From Chryseobacterium formosum (GTDB lineage: Bacteria; Bacteroidota; Bacteroidia; Flavobacteriales; Weeksellaceae): a DNA stretch of 64,000 nucleotides. This document shows, piece after piece, positions 1 through 8,386 of this stretch. Where the stretch lies: contig NZ_JAOVZW010000004.1 of NCBI RefSeq assembly GCF_026460885.1, forward strand, positions 1 to 64,000, in the 5' to 3' direction. Under the pieces are notes generated by a model, which saw only the letters and a list, made by a program, of their open reading frames with translations, made no database searches and was not told the DNA's origin. The number at the start of each line of letters is the position of its first letter. Positions within the stretch are counted from its first letter, which is position 1. A program made the position numbers and the translations under genes.

Positions 1-27
1 TTTCGGCGGGCCAAAGGCCCGCCGAAA
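1..27. repeat. GC-rich perfect hairpin
   Basis: A perfect 12-bp inverted repeat (1-12 with 16-27) encloses a three-base AAA loop. Its arms are almost all G and C in an otherwise AT-rich window. It lies 15 bases past the stop of the minus-strand gene at 43-603 and could terminate that transcript, but any U-tract would lie outside the window. It could also be a dispersed intergenic palindrome. Confidence 0.6.
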
Positions 28-42
28 CTCGTGAAAAAAGGA

Positions 43-603
43 TTATTGTGTATAATAAGCCGGAAATTCTCTCAAAATAGAATATAAATCCCGCCATTCA
101 AAATATCTCGGACTTACACTGCTTACATTTTCAAATCCTTTGTCCCTAAATAATTTTTTGGTTCGTGTCACATGAAAGTATTGCGAAACAACGATAAGAC
201 TTTTAAAGCCATACTTTTTTTGAATTTCTAAAGTATTATCAATGGTAAGTCTTGTATTATCTCCTTTGTTATCAACGATAATGACTGAATCTGGAATGTT
301 TTTACTGATGAGGTATTCTTTCATTTTCGAACCTTCATAATATCCTTCTTTTCCCAAACCGCCGCTCACAATTATTTTTTTGATGCGATGATTTTTATAG
401 AGTTCTGCTCCGGTTTCGAGACGTTTTTCAAGTCTTTCAGATAAGGTTCCGTCTTCATTCACTTTATTTCCCAAGATTACTGCAGCATCCGCTTTGGCTC
501 CATTTTCAGATAAACCATCAGAAATAATATATACAGAGTGAATTATAAACCATGTGAAAATGGTAATGCAAATAATTTTTAAAGCTTTAAGGAAACTTTT
601 CAT
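43..603 (-). CDS. DUF218/YdcF-SanA family membrane-anchored protein
   Basis: The 186-residue protein has one N-terminal membrane segment (about residues 8-27) and then a DUF218 domain. Visible family marks are AAVILGNKV, the IIVSGG strand, the EGSKMKEYL helix and the VVSQYFHVTRT segment near residue 140. SanA/YdcF relatives are small membrane or periplasmic proteins linked to envelope barrier function; the reaction is unproven. The start fits the membrane anchor. The stop of the S41 peptidase and this start are four bases apart on the same strand, with the peptidase gene transcribed first, so they probably share an mRNA. Family call is firm, role is inferred. Confidence 0.85.
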   Translation of the reverse strand: MKSFLKALKIICITIFTWFIIHSVYIISDGLSENGAKADAAVILGNKVNEDGTLSERLEKRLETGAELYKNHRIKKIIVSGGLGKEGYYEGSKMKEYLISKNIPDSVIIVDNKGDNTRLTIDNTLEIQKKYGFKSLIVVSQYFHVTRTKKLFRDKGFENVSSVSPRYFEWRDLYSILREFPAYYTQ

Positions 604-607
604 CCAA

Positions 608-2152
608 TTAATCCTGAATTTTATTGTCTTTCAATTTCTGAATATCACTTTTTACCCAATCTAATTGTACATCTTTTTTATCAATAATATCCTGCATATT
701 TTGGTCAATTTCTACATTTGGAACAACACCTTTTTGCGTATTTTGAAAATTAATATTAGGCTGAACCAAGAGTAATCCGATAGGCAAATCTATTTTGGAA
801 TTGGGAAGTTTTTGATAAGAATAAAATCCTGCAACCGTTCCGTCGTTTGCGCCGCCTGTTTCTTCGCCTACTAAAGTTACACGCTTGTCGAATTTTAATT
901 TAGATGAAATAATCGATGATGCCGAAAAACTTCCGCCATTAATCAAAACATAAACTTTTCCTTTGAAAGCATTATCTTTTGGTTTTGTTGATTTATTTTC
1001 CTTCATTTTATAATAGGCAATTCCGTCTTTTCCTTTGTAAACATTTAGTGCTTGATAAAGAAAATATCCTGGATAAGCCAGACTTTTATAAGTGTATTCC
1101 AAAGGATTTGATTTTCTGAAATAATTGGTTTTCAAAGGAGTTACTCTCGAAACTAGTTGTGAAGGTTTTATCAAAACAAAAGGTTCGGGAGCCAAATAAG
1201 AATACAGCTGATTGATTTCGTAAAGCGAACCACCATAATTTTCACGAATGTCGATAATTAAGTAAGAAGATTCTGCATTTTTGATTTTTGCAAAAGATTC
1301 TTTGTAAAATTTATCTGAAAAAGTTCTGGAGAAGCTTTTTATTTTCATGTAAGCAATCGTACTGTCTTTGTCTAAGAATTTAAAATTTCTGTTGTAGGAG
1401 CTGGTTGAAGCTACATAATCATTCAGCTTTTTCTCGGGAGTTCGTTTTTTTTCTGCTTTGTCTTTTTCGATTTCTGTTTTATTTTTTGACTCTCTTTTTA
1501 GGGTTAAGATTTTCCTTTCGTTATTGTAAAGTGTTTCAATTTTAGCGCTGTCCATAATTCCTTTTTCGGCAACAAAGAAATTGAAGAAAACATCTTTTAA
1601 ATAATATGGATAAAATGTTGTGTTGTAACCATCGCTGCTGATTAATTCACGGTATTTTTTAAGGTAATCTGAAACCGGAACATCATTAATACTTAAAAGC
1701 TCGGTTCCAGGTTTAATATTCTGAATTGAATCTTTATTTTCAATAAAATACAAGTGGTTGTCTTCTACATGATATTCAAATCTTCCGAAAAGCCCTTTTT
1801 TATTTTTTAAAGCTTTAATTTCTTTTTTAGAAAACCTTTTAGCTGGAATTCTCAACGACAAGTGTCCCTCACGTATTTTTGCAATGACTGGCTGTAATTT
1901 AAAATAAAATTGAGTGGAAGTTAGAGGTTTGTTGATGGTTGTTTTTAAACTGTCAAATTTAAAATCAAGTTCGTTTTTTGAAATATACCAATTCAGATTT
2001 GGGTGCATTTCCTGAAGTTTTCGGTAAGCGAAATCTACATCTTCACGAAGTTTTTCAGGCGGAATTAAACTTAATCTTTGTTCGTTATATTTTTTCACAG
2101 AAGTACAGGAAAAAACAGAGAGAACAAATAATAGGGTTAAAAAATATTTCAA
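608..2152 (-). CDS. S41 family peptidase, lipoprotein
   Basis: A 514-residue protein with a lipoprotein signal ending LSVFSC (lipidated Cys about residue 16). The C-terminal third has the S41/tail-specific protease core: LIIDIRENYGG, then LINGGSFSASS (probable nucleophile Ser near residue 410) and GEETGGANDG. A PDZ-like stretch (GTELLSINDVPVSDYL) sits near residues 150-170. A Lys/Glu-rich linker at about 215-245 is probably flexible. It is expected to be membrane-anchored outside the cytoplasm and to cleave unknown proteins or peptides. The pairing of a Lys with the nucleophile was not assigned. It is upstream of the DUF218 gene in the same orientation. Confidence 0.88.
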   Translation of the reverse strand: MKYFLTLLFVLSVFSCTSVKKYNEQRLSLIPPEKLREDVDFAYRKLQEMHPNLNWYISKNELDFKFDSLKTTINKPLTSTQFYFKLQPVIAKIREGHLSLRIPAKRFSKKEIKALKNKKGLFGRFEYHVEDNHLYFIENKDSIQNIKPGTELLSINDVPVSDYLKKYRELISSDGYNTTFYPYYLKDVFFNFFVAEKGIMDSAKIETLYNNERKILTLKRESKNKTEIEKDKAEKKRTPEKKLNDYVASTSSYNRNFKFLDKDSTIAYMKIKSFSRTFSDKFYKESFAKIKNAESSYLIIDIRENYGGSLYEINQLYSYLAPEPFVLIKPSQLVSRVTPLKTNYFRKSNPLEYTYKSLAYPGYFLYQALNVYKGKDGIAYYKMKENKSTKPKDNAFKGKVYVLINGGSFSASSIISSKLKFDKRVTLVGEETGGANDGTVAGFYSYQKLPNSKIDLPIGLLLVQPNINFQNTQKGVVPNVEIDQNMQDIIDKKDVQLDWVKSDIQKLKDNKIQD

Positions 2153-2215
2153 GGTTTAGATTTTTTGATAAACGAATTTAAAAACTTTTAAATATAATTT
2201 AGATAATATTTTTTT

Positions 2216-2356
2216 TAACCGCAAAAGAATCAAAAGATTTTGCCAAGCTGGAGTTATTCAAAACTTTTCAAAACTAATATTATTGTAAGTTTTCGATATT
2301 TTGTAAACTTTTGAATTTCTATTTTTAAGATTATTCTTTTGCCTCTTTTGCGGTAA
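2216..2356. repeat. 141-bp inverted-repeat element, CCGCAAAAG type
   Basis: The arms at 2216-2237 and 2335-2356 are near-perfect reverse complements: TAACCGCAAAAG on the left, CTTTTGCGGTTA-like on the right with two mismatches inside. They lie between the divergent S41 and MBL genes and have no coding potential between them. The element resembles a non-autonomous mobile or palindromic intergenic repeat. Related CTTTGCG-rich tracts occur elsewhere in the window. Confidence 0.6.
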
Positions 2357-2455
2357 ATAAAAAATAAAAAAAGTAAAATTCATTTTCGTGCGTCAATGAT
2401 GAAAGAGTATTTAACTTAGAGAAAGTTTTTTACATTTGAATCTCAAATTTTTACA

Positions 2456-3550
2456 ATGATCTATTTTATTATATTGGTTGCAGTAATTGCAATTGTAGCG
2501 TATTTTGTGCTTTCACAGGAAGTTTTTGGGGCAGAACCGAAAGGAGAACGTCTCGAAAGAATGCTGAATTCTAAGAATTATAAAGATAAGCAGTTCCAAA
2601 ACCAGAGTTTTACGCCATCATTTGCGGAAGGTTATAGTATGACGAAGGTGATGTACGATTTTTTCTTTTCTAAAAAAGATCCGTTGTTAAAACCTTTGCA
2701 GGCAATTCCAAATGTTCAGACCGATTTGAAAAATCTTCCCGAAAATGAAGATGTTTTTATCTGGATGGGGCATTCATCGTACTACATACAGATTGATGGA
2801 GTTTCTTTTCTTATCGATCCAGTTTTAAGTACTTTTGGTTCGCCTTTTAAGTTTTTTAATAAAGCTTTTGAAGGTTCAGATTTATTCAAACCTCAAGATA
2901 TTCCAAATATTGATTACTTGGTGATTACACACGACCATTATGATCATTTAGATTTTCCGACCGTAAAAGCAATCCGTGAAAAAGTTGGAAAAGTCATTAT
3001 GCCTTTAGGAGTTGGAGCGCATTTCGAAAAGTGGGGTTATTCTCCTGAACAGTTTATTGAAGAAGATTGGGAAGCATCGGTAGAGCTGAAAAATAATTTT
3101 AAAATAACCTTCACTCCGGCAAGACATTTCTCCGGCAGAAAATTTCATAGAAATAATACACTTTGGACTTCTTACGTTCTTGAAACCCCAACAAAAAAAC
3201 TTTTTTTAGCCGGTGATAGTGGTTATGACACACATTTTAAGATGATTGGCGAAAAATATGGTCCGTTTGACTATGCCATTATGGAAAATGGACAGTACAA
3301 CCCAGCATGGAAGTATATTCACGCTTTGCCAGAAGATGTTATTCAGGCGAGTATTGATATTCAGGCGAAGAATATTATTCCGGTGCATTCCGGGAAATTT
3401 GCTTTGGCTTTGCATCCTTGGAATGAGCCATTACAGAAAGTAACAACTCTTGGGAAAGAGAAAAATTTACATATTCTCACTCCAAAAATCGGTGAGGTTC
3501 TAGATTTGAATAAAAATGATGTTCAGTTTTCTACATGGTGGCAGGATTAA
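2456..3550 (+). CDS. MBL-fold metallo-hydrolase, NAPE-PLD/UlaG-like
   Basis: This 364-residue protein has an N-terminal membrane segment (residues 2-20) and then a metallo-beta-lactamase-fold domain. The metal-binding motif HDHYDH is at residues 159-164, with a further His in PARHFSGR (about 224), Asp in LAGDSGYD (about 254) and a late His in IPVHSGKF. The preceding GHSSYYIQIDG and LIDPVLS strands match the branch containing N-acyl-phosphatidylethanolamine phospholipase D and UlaG-like lactonases. The substrate cannot be read from sequence. It is probably monocistronic and converges on the GNAT gene with a gap of one base. Confidence 0.87.
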   Translation: MIYFIILVAVIAIVAYFVLSQEVFGAEPKGERLERMLNSKNYKDKQFQNQSFTPSFAEGYSMTKVMYDFFFSKKDPLLKPLQAIPNVQTDLKNLPENEDVFIWMGHSSYYIQIDGVSFLIDPVLSTFGSPFKFFNKAFEGSDLFKPQDIPNIDYLVITHDHYDHLDFPTVKAIREKVGKVIMPLGVGAHFEKWGYSPEQFIEEDWEASVELKNNFKITFTPARHFSGRKFHRNNTLWTSYVLETPTKKLFLAGDSGYDTHFKMIGEKYGPFDYAIMENGQYNPAWKYIHALPEDVIQASIDIQAKNIIPVHSGKFALALHPWNEPLQKVTTLGKEKNLHILTPKIGEVLDLNKNDVQFSTWWQD

Positions 3551-3551
3551 T

Positions 3552-3839
3552 TTATTCATGCCAGATTCCTTTGTAACGTTTTGGATGGTTTTCTAACTGC
3601 TGTCTTACAAAATCGCATTCCGGATCGATCATCAGGTCTTTTTCTTCGGCATAGCTTACCAATTTGTCTAAAAGAAGTTTGGCGTAGCCACGTCCTTCCA
3701 AGTCTTCATCAATTTTGGTATAGTACACGTTCATCAATCTTCCGTCAACAGAAATTGACATGTAACCAACCTTTTTGCCGTCAATTAATAACTGTATCTC
3801 ATCTTGGTAAGGTGTAATTTCAAACTTTATATTTTCCAT
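3552..3839 (-). CDS. Small GNAT-like N-acetyltransferase (YidJ/CG type)
   Basis: A 95-residue protein matching the minimal GNAT 'acetyltransferase CG' domain. It shows a short GKKVGYMSI strand, YYTKIDEDLEGRGYAKLLL (the R/Q-x-x-G-x-G/A acetyl-CoA loop) and the C-terminal CDFVRQQLENHPKRY. The full-size family is about this length, so it is not truncated. Members are thought to acetylate small amines or protein N-termini; the substrate is unknown. The gene converges on the MBL gene, and no terminator is visible in the one-base gap. Confidence 0.85.
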   Translation of the reverse strand: MENIKFEITPYQDEIQLLIDGKKVGYMSISVDGRLMNVYYTKIDEDLEGRGYAKLLLDKLVSYAEEKDLMIDPECDFVRQQLENHPKRYKGIWHE

Positions 3840-4041
3840 AATTTCTGATGTTTATTGGTGAAACTCTTCCTTAAAATTACAAATTAAATTTTTATGAGAA
3901 GACTGTTTTCTAATTCTTATCGTAATTTATATTTATTTAAAATTAAAAAAAGTATAAAATATTTTCCTCTTAAGTATTCAATAATCTTAAATGAATAGCT
4001 TTAAATTTTGTGAATTATTTTAAGAAATGAATATTTAATAA

Positions 4042-4074
4042 TTGTTTTAACAAAATTTTTGAACATTATTTTTG
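4042..4074 (+). promoter_or_regulatory. Bacteroidota-type promoter
   Basis: TTG at 4042-4044, a 22-base spacer, then TATTTTTG at 4067-4074, matching TTG-N17-23-TAnnTTTG. It predicts a leader of roughly 50 bases for the secreted protein at 4126. Confidence 0.45.
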
Positions 4075-4125
4075 ATTTGGCATTTTTATTGAGACTATTG
4101 ATTTAGATCTATTAAATCAATTACA

Positions 4126-4545
4126 ATGAAAAAAATATTCATATCAGCATTTCTCATCGGAACTTTTAGTTTGGGATATGCGCAGTCAGATTATTACAAC
4201 GATTACAGAAGAAGCGTAACGGATGTAAACTGGCAGACTGTAGTTGCAGACTTACTGCTTTCTACAACGCAAGCTAATGAAATAAATTCTCTAAACAGAA
4301 GGTATGATAATTATGATGGCTGGAACAGAGTGTATGCAAACAATCCTGACAGATGGTCAACAGACCGATATTCTGAATTGGAAAGAATTATGGGCAGAGA
4401 CAAATATGCGAAATTTAAAACTAAATATTATAAAGGCAAAAATCCGGTAGCGGTCTACAACAGTAATAAAAACAATGATAAAAGATACAAACACATGGAT
4501 AAAAAAGCGAAAATGCATAAAGGGAAACCCCATAAAAACAAATAA
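4126..4545 (+). CDS. Small secreted protein with basic tail
   Basis: I do not recognise a family with certainty. The 139-residue product has a clear signal peptide (cleavage after GYAQ, about residue 19), a Tyr/Arg/Asn/Trp-rich middle (SDYYNDYRR, DNYDGWNRVY) and a Lys/His-rich C-terminal tail (from about residue 110). Similar short proteins in flavobacteria are annotated hypothetical. Export is well supported; a periplasmic or surface role is inference. It has its own promoter and is followed by an intrinsic terminator, so it is probably monocistronic. Confidence 0.75.
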   Translation: MKKIFISAFLIGTFSLGYAQSDYYNDYRRSVTDVNWQTVVADLLLSTTQANEINSLNRRYDNYDGWNRVYANNPDRWSTDRYSELERIMGRDKYAKFKTKYYKGKNPVAVYNSNKNNDKRYKHMDKKAKMHKGKPHKNK

Positions 4546-4572
4546 AATCAAAACAAATATTATTCAAAAATG

Positions 4573-4605
4573 AAATGGCTGTTCGTAATGAGCAGTCATT
4601 TTTTT
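4573..4605 (+). terminator. Rho-independent terminator
   Basis: The arms at 4573-4584 and 4590-4601 pair over 12 positions with two G-U wobbles around a five-base loop, followed by a run of seven T. It closes the secreted-protein gene at 4126. Confidence 0.75.
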
Positions 4606-4615
4606 ATTTAAATCC

Positions 4616-4645
4616 TTGTTGAATTGTTTGAATTTTATAACTTTG
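4616..4645 (+). promoter_or_regulatory. Consensus promoter of the AraC gene
   Basis: TTG at 4616-4618, exactly 19 bases, then TAACTTTG at 4638-4645. The ATG of the regulator is only four bases past the -7 element, so the transcript would be leaderless or nearly so. The 9-mer TTGAATTGT (4619-4627) inside the spacer recurs at 5573-5581 before the MFS gene. Confidence 0.6.
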
Positions 4646-4649
4646 AATA

Positions 4650-5555
4650 ATGGATGCACCAGAAACAATCAGTGAATTTTACAAAAGAAATGCAGGCAAT
4701 CTTGGATTTGCCTGCTCAAAGACACCGGGTATCGGGCATTTTAATGTTTTTACACGTGAGCATTGTTCGCAAATAACACCATACACCCGAAGAGATTATT
4801 ATAAAATTTCTCTGATGATAGGGAAAGGAAAGCTTCATTATGCGGATAAATGGATGTATCTCGACCGACCTGCGTTGTTGTTTTCAAATCCCGCTGTTCC
4901 GTATTCGTGGGAGGCAGAGGATGAAAAGCAAACGGGATGGTTTTGTCTTTTTTCAGATCAGTTTCTGCAGAATGGAAACCGATTGGGAAACATTCAGGAT
5001 TCTCAGCTTTTTAAAGTTGGGGGAAGTCCTGTTTTCTTTTTAGATGAGTTGCAGCAAAATACGGTTTCTGATATTTTTCAAAAAATGATGGTAGAAATAA
5101 AATCCGATTACATTCATAAATATGATATGCTGCGAGCTTATCTTCATCTTTTGATCCATGAAACGATGAAAATAAATCCTGCCGAAAATTTTGAACACTA
5201 TCAAAATGCTTCGCAGAGAGTTGCCTCATTATTTATGGAATTATTAGAAAGGCAGTTCCCGATAGACAGTCCTGATGCATTTCTGAAATTGAAAACTCCT
5301 ACCGATTACGCCGACAGTCTTTCGATTCATGTGAATTCTCTCAACCGTGCTGTGAAAGAAATTACCGGGAAAACGACCAGTCAGCAGATTGCTTCAAGAA
5401 TTATCCAGGAGGCTAATGCGCTGTTACAACATACAGATTGGAATATTTCTGAAATTGCCTATGGATTGGGTTTTGAAGAGCCTGCCTATTTTACCAATTA
5501 TTTTAAAAAGCAGACCGGATTTGCCCCAAACAGATTGCGAAATAGTCTTGTTTGA
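4650..5555 (+). CDS. AraC family transcriptional regulator
   Basis: A 301-residue protein with an N-terminal cupin-like sensor region (residues 20-150, with GKGKLHYADKWMYLDRPALL) and a C-terminal double helix-turn-helix from about 205. The second HTH ends in the AraC signature ISEIAYGLGFEEPAYFTNYF followed by KKQTGFAPNRLR. The start chosen follows the -7 element by four bases; no better downstream ATG restores a leader without cutting the cupin region. It precedes a Bcr/CflA-type exporter and a Tat-exported MBL enzyme and probably controls them. Confidence 0.92.
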   Translation: MDAPETISEFYKRNAGNLGFACSKTPGIGHFNVFTREHCSQITPYTRRDYYKISLMIGKGKLHYADKWMYLDRPALLFSNPAVPYSWEAEDEKQTGWFCLFSDQFLQNGNRLGNIQDSQLFKVGGSPVFFLDELQQNTVSDIFQKMMVEIKSDYIHKYDMLRAYLHLLIHETMKINPAENFEHYQNASQRVASLFMELLERQFPIDSPDAFLKLKTPTDYADSLSIHVNSLNRAVKEITGKTTSQQIASRIIQEANALLQHTDWNISEIAYGLGFEEPAYFTNYFKKQTGFAPNRLRNSLV

Positions 5556-5652
5556 TTTTTATAATTCTTTGTTTGAATTGTATATTTAAACATACCCATC
5601 TCTGTGATAACTTTGTGGCCATCATTTTTAACTTAATTGATTGAATTAGATC

Positions 5653-6843
5653 ATGAATACGCTCAAAGAAAAAAATAAGTTTATTGCGACGATATTGGCT
5701 TTCGCAGTCATTCCGATGTCGGGGTTGGCGACGGATATTTATTTGCCGTCAATGCCGAGTATGGCAACCGAACTGCATCAACCCGAAAGTAATATCCAGC
5801 TTACTTTATCGATATTTTTAATCAGTTATGGTCTTACTCAGTTTTTTGCGGGAAGTATTGTAGATTCTTTTGGCAGATACAGGGTTTCTATGGCATCGCT
5901 GGCTTTGTTTGTTGTTTCATTTTTAATTACAGCAACAACGCAGAATATTTTTATCATTTATGCGATGCGGGTTCTGCAGGGAATTTTATCAGGGTTTGCA
6001 GTAGTTTCCAAACGGGCATTTTTTGTAGATGTTTATGAAGGCGAACAGCGAAAACATTATCTAAGCATTATGACAATAGTCTGGTCTGTAGGTCCTATTA
6101 TTGCGCCTTTTATTGGTGGATATTTACAGCATAATTTCGGATGGCAGTCTAATTTTTACGTTTTGGCAGGATACAGTTTGTTGTTGTTGATTCTCGAATT
6201 TATTTTTTCAGGGGAAACTTTGAAAGTGAGAAATCCTTTTCATCTTGATTTTCTGATCAAAGAATACAATTCAATGTTTAAAGCCAAAGATTTCTTCTAC
6301 GGAATGGTGATGTGCGGACTGAGTTACTCTATGATTATGTTCTTTAATCTCTGTGGTTCGTTTATTATTGAACATAAAATGGGTTATTCTGAAGTAGTTG
6401 CTGGCTATGTTTCTTTAATTCTAGGTTTTGCGTGGATGACGGGAGGTTTTTTAGGAAAAGCACTAATCAAAAAAGCATTTTTACCCAAAATTAGATTTGC
6501 CAACTTTATTCAGATTATTTTAATCATTCTGATGTTTGTGGCGTCTTATTTCACAAGCAATATCTACAGTTTGGTGGCTTTTGCCTTTGCCGTTCATGTG
6601 ACAGCCGGATTTATCTTTAATAATTATTTCTCGTACTGTATCGGAAGATTTCCAAATTCTGCCGGAATTGCAGGTGGTTTGACGGGTGGAGTAGCTTTCA
6701 TCATTACCTCTGCTTTAAGTTACGGCATCGTAGAGTTGATCAAACCCGAAGTTCAGCTGCAGGTCGCAGAAGGTTATTTCGTCTTGGGAGTGTTAGGTTT
6801 ATTTGTTTTAAGTATAATTAAAATAAGAAAAGCACACATTTAG
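5653..6843 (+). CDS. MFS transporter, Bcr/CflA drug-resistance type
   Basis: A 396-residue, 12-helix major-facilitator protein. Helix 1 ends in GLATDIYLPSMPSMA, the motif typical of the Bcr/CflA/MdtL drug-proton antiporters, and the loop 2-3 motif appears as GSIVDSFGRYRVSM. It is expected in the inner membrane, exporting small toxic compounds. The next gene starts two bases after its stop. A TAACTTTG -7 element at 5608-5615 precedes it by about 40 bases. Its link to the AraC regulator upstream is inferred from position and a shared 9-mer. Confidence 0.9.
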   Translation: MNTLKEKNKFIATILAFAVIPMSGLATDIYLPSMPSMATELHQPESNIQLTLSIFLISYGLTQFFAGSIVDSFGRYRVSMASLALFVVSFLITATTQNIFIIYAMRVLQGILSGFAVVSKRAFFVDVYEGEQRKHYLSIMTIVWSVGPIIAPFIGGYLQHNFGWQSNFYVLAGYSLLLLILEFIFSGETLKVRNPFHLDFLIKEYNSMFKAKDFFYGMVMCGLSYSMIMFFNLCGSFIIEHKMGYSEVVAGYVSLILGFAWMTGGFLGKALIKKAFLPKIRFANFIQIILIILMFVASYFTSNIYSLVAFAFAVHVTAGFIFNNYFSYCIGRFPNSAGIAGGLTGGVAFIITSALSYGIVELIKPEVQLQVAEGYFVLGVLGLFVLSIIKIRKAHI

Positions 6844-6845
6844 TT

Positions 6846-7838
6846 ATGAATAGAAGAGAACTTTTAAAAAACGGTTTGTTGGCAGGAACTTTAAGTCTCG
6901 TTCCTTTTTCAAAAACTTTTGCAGCTGAAAAAGAGAATCTTTTACCTCTTGAAGATGATCTTTCAGGATTTAAAAAAATAACCTTAGGTGAATTAGATCT
7001 ATTTGTTTTGACCGATGGATTTATTCACGAAAAAAATCTGGAATCTTTTGCACCCAGAGGAAATGTCTCGGAACTCAAAGCTATTCTGAAAGATCATTTT
7101 CGTTCTGAAGATTATGTAGATATGGCGATGAATATTTTATTGGTTAAAACAAAAGACAGATTGATTTTGTTGGATGCCGGAATGGGGATTTTCGCTGATG
7201 CAATAACAGGATTTTTATTAAAAAGTCTTCAGAAAGCAGGATTTTCACCCAAAGATATTACCGATGTATTTATTTCTCATGCTCATCCGGATCATATCGG
7301 TGGAGTAGTAGATAAACAGAACAAACTCGTTTTTCCTAACGCCAATATTTTTATTTCAAAAGTTGAACATGATTTTTGGATGCAGGCAACTATTAAAGAT
7401 TTTAGCAGCAGTGCGTTGAAAACTCAGCCGGACTTTCTCAATCAGGTAATACCATCGATTCAGAATGTATTGAAAATAATTCAGCCGAAGCTTAAATTCT
7501 ATGATTTGAACGCAACTTTGTATGACCATTTTAAATTTCAATTAGCACCGGGGCACACACCGGGATTAACGGTGATGACCATTTCTTCAGGGAACGAAAA
7601 ACTACTGTACATCGCAGATTTGATTCATTCAGACATTATTCTTTTTCCTCATCCGGATTGGGGATATTTTGGAGATACAGATCTTGATATTGCCACAGAA
7701 TCCCGCAAAAAATTACTGCAACAGTTGGTAGAAACTAAAACCAAAGCTTTTGCCTATCATTTGCCGTGGCCCGGATTAGGTTTTACTAAAAAGAAGGCCA
7801 AAGGATTCGAATGGTTTCCGGAAAGTTTTATGAATTAA
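6846..7838 (+). CDS. MBL-fold hydrolase with Tat signal
   Basis: A 330-residue protein with an N-terminal NRRELLK twin-arginine motif, a hydrophobic stretch and cleavage near TFA-AE (about residue 27). This suggests export in folded, metal-loaded form. The metallo-beta-lactamase core is complete: HAHPDH near residue 145, GHTPG near 240, Asp in YIADLIH near 260, and His in FAYHLPWPG near 305. The family includes lactonases and other hydrolases; the substrate is unknown. Its start lies two bases after the MFS stop, so the two are translated from one mRNA. A terminator follows. Confidence 0.88.
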   Translation: MNRRELLKNGLLAGTLSLVPFSKTFAAEKENLLPLEDDLSGFKKITLGELDLFVLTDGFIHEKNLESFAPRGNVSELKAILKDHFRSEDYVDMAMNILLVKTKDRLILLDAGMGIFADAITGFLLKSLQKAGFSPKDITDVFISHAHPDHIGGVVDKQNKLVFPNANIFISKVEHDFWMQATIKDFSSSALKTQPDFLNQVIPSIQNVLKIIQPKLKFYDLNATLYDHFKFQLAPGHTPGLTVMTISSGNEKLLYIADLIHSDIILFPHPDWGYFGDTDLDIATESRKKLLQQLVETKTKAFAYHLPWPGLGFTKKKAKGFEWFPESFMN

Positions 7839-7864
7839 AATAAATTATTTCTACTCATAATTTT

Positions 7865-7904
7865 CAAAAATAAATCCTCTCATTGCTGGGAGGATTTATT
7901 TTTG
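7865..7904 (+). terminator. Rho-independent terminator, possibly bidirectional
   Basis: A perfect 15-bp stem (7865-7879 with 7890-7904) around a ten-base loop. The outer arms are five A and five T, so it can serve the MBL gene on the plus strand and perhaps the DoxX gene on the minus strand. Confidence 0.75.
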
Positions 7905-7960
7905 ACATAAGGGAAATTTAAAAATTGATATTTAAAACTCAATACGGTTGCCTTTTTAAC

Positions 7961-8347
7961 TTATGCTTCTTCGAAAAAAAGATTTTGCGTGTACAATTTT
8001 CTAAACATAAAATAAGTGACTGAAAGTACCGTAAATGCTACAATCGCATCAATCGTTGACGGGAAACCAAGCACTGCGACTTTAGAAAAGAATGCAAAAA
8101 TAATATCAAAGAACATTCCTGCGAAAACCCATTCTTTCAATCTTAAAAGTCTATTGGGGATCAACAAAACAGTGATTCCGGATAATTTAAAAACTCCGAG
8201 AATGTAAATGAAGTGCGGTGGATAACCCAATTGTTGAGTGATATCCCAAACTACAGGATTTTTAGTCAGTTCAAAAAAGCCACTCGTCCCGAACCATAAT
8301 GACATGAAGATTACACCTGACCAATAAATGATTTTTGTTGTTTTCAT
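7961..8347 (-). CDS. DoxX-like membrane protein
   Basis: A 128-residue, four-helix membrane protein of the DoxX-like family. It has the typical helix-1 GVIFMSLWFGTSGFFEL, the QQLGYPPHFIYILGVFKLSG loop and a short charged C-terminus. Relatives are linked to thiosulfate oxidation or to respiratory and redox homeostasis, but a reaction is not established. It starts 39 bases after the DUF1223 stop on the same strand, so the two form an operon whose promoter carries the putative LytTR operator at 9177-9244. Confidence 0.83.
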   Translation of the reverse strand: MKTTKIIYWSGVIFMSLWFGTSGFFELTKNPVVWDITQQLGYPPHFIYILGVFKLSGITVLLIPNRLLRLKEWVFAGMFFDIIFAFFSKVAVLGFPSTIDAIVAFTVLSVTYFMFRKLYTQNLFFEEA

Positions 8348-8386
8348 TTTTTTAATTTTTAAAGTGTTGAAATTTTATTTTGAAGA

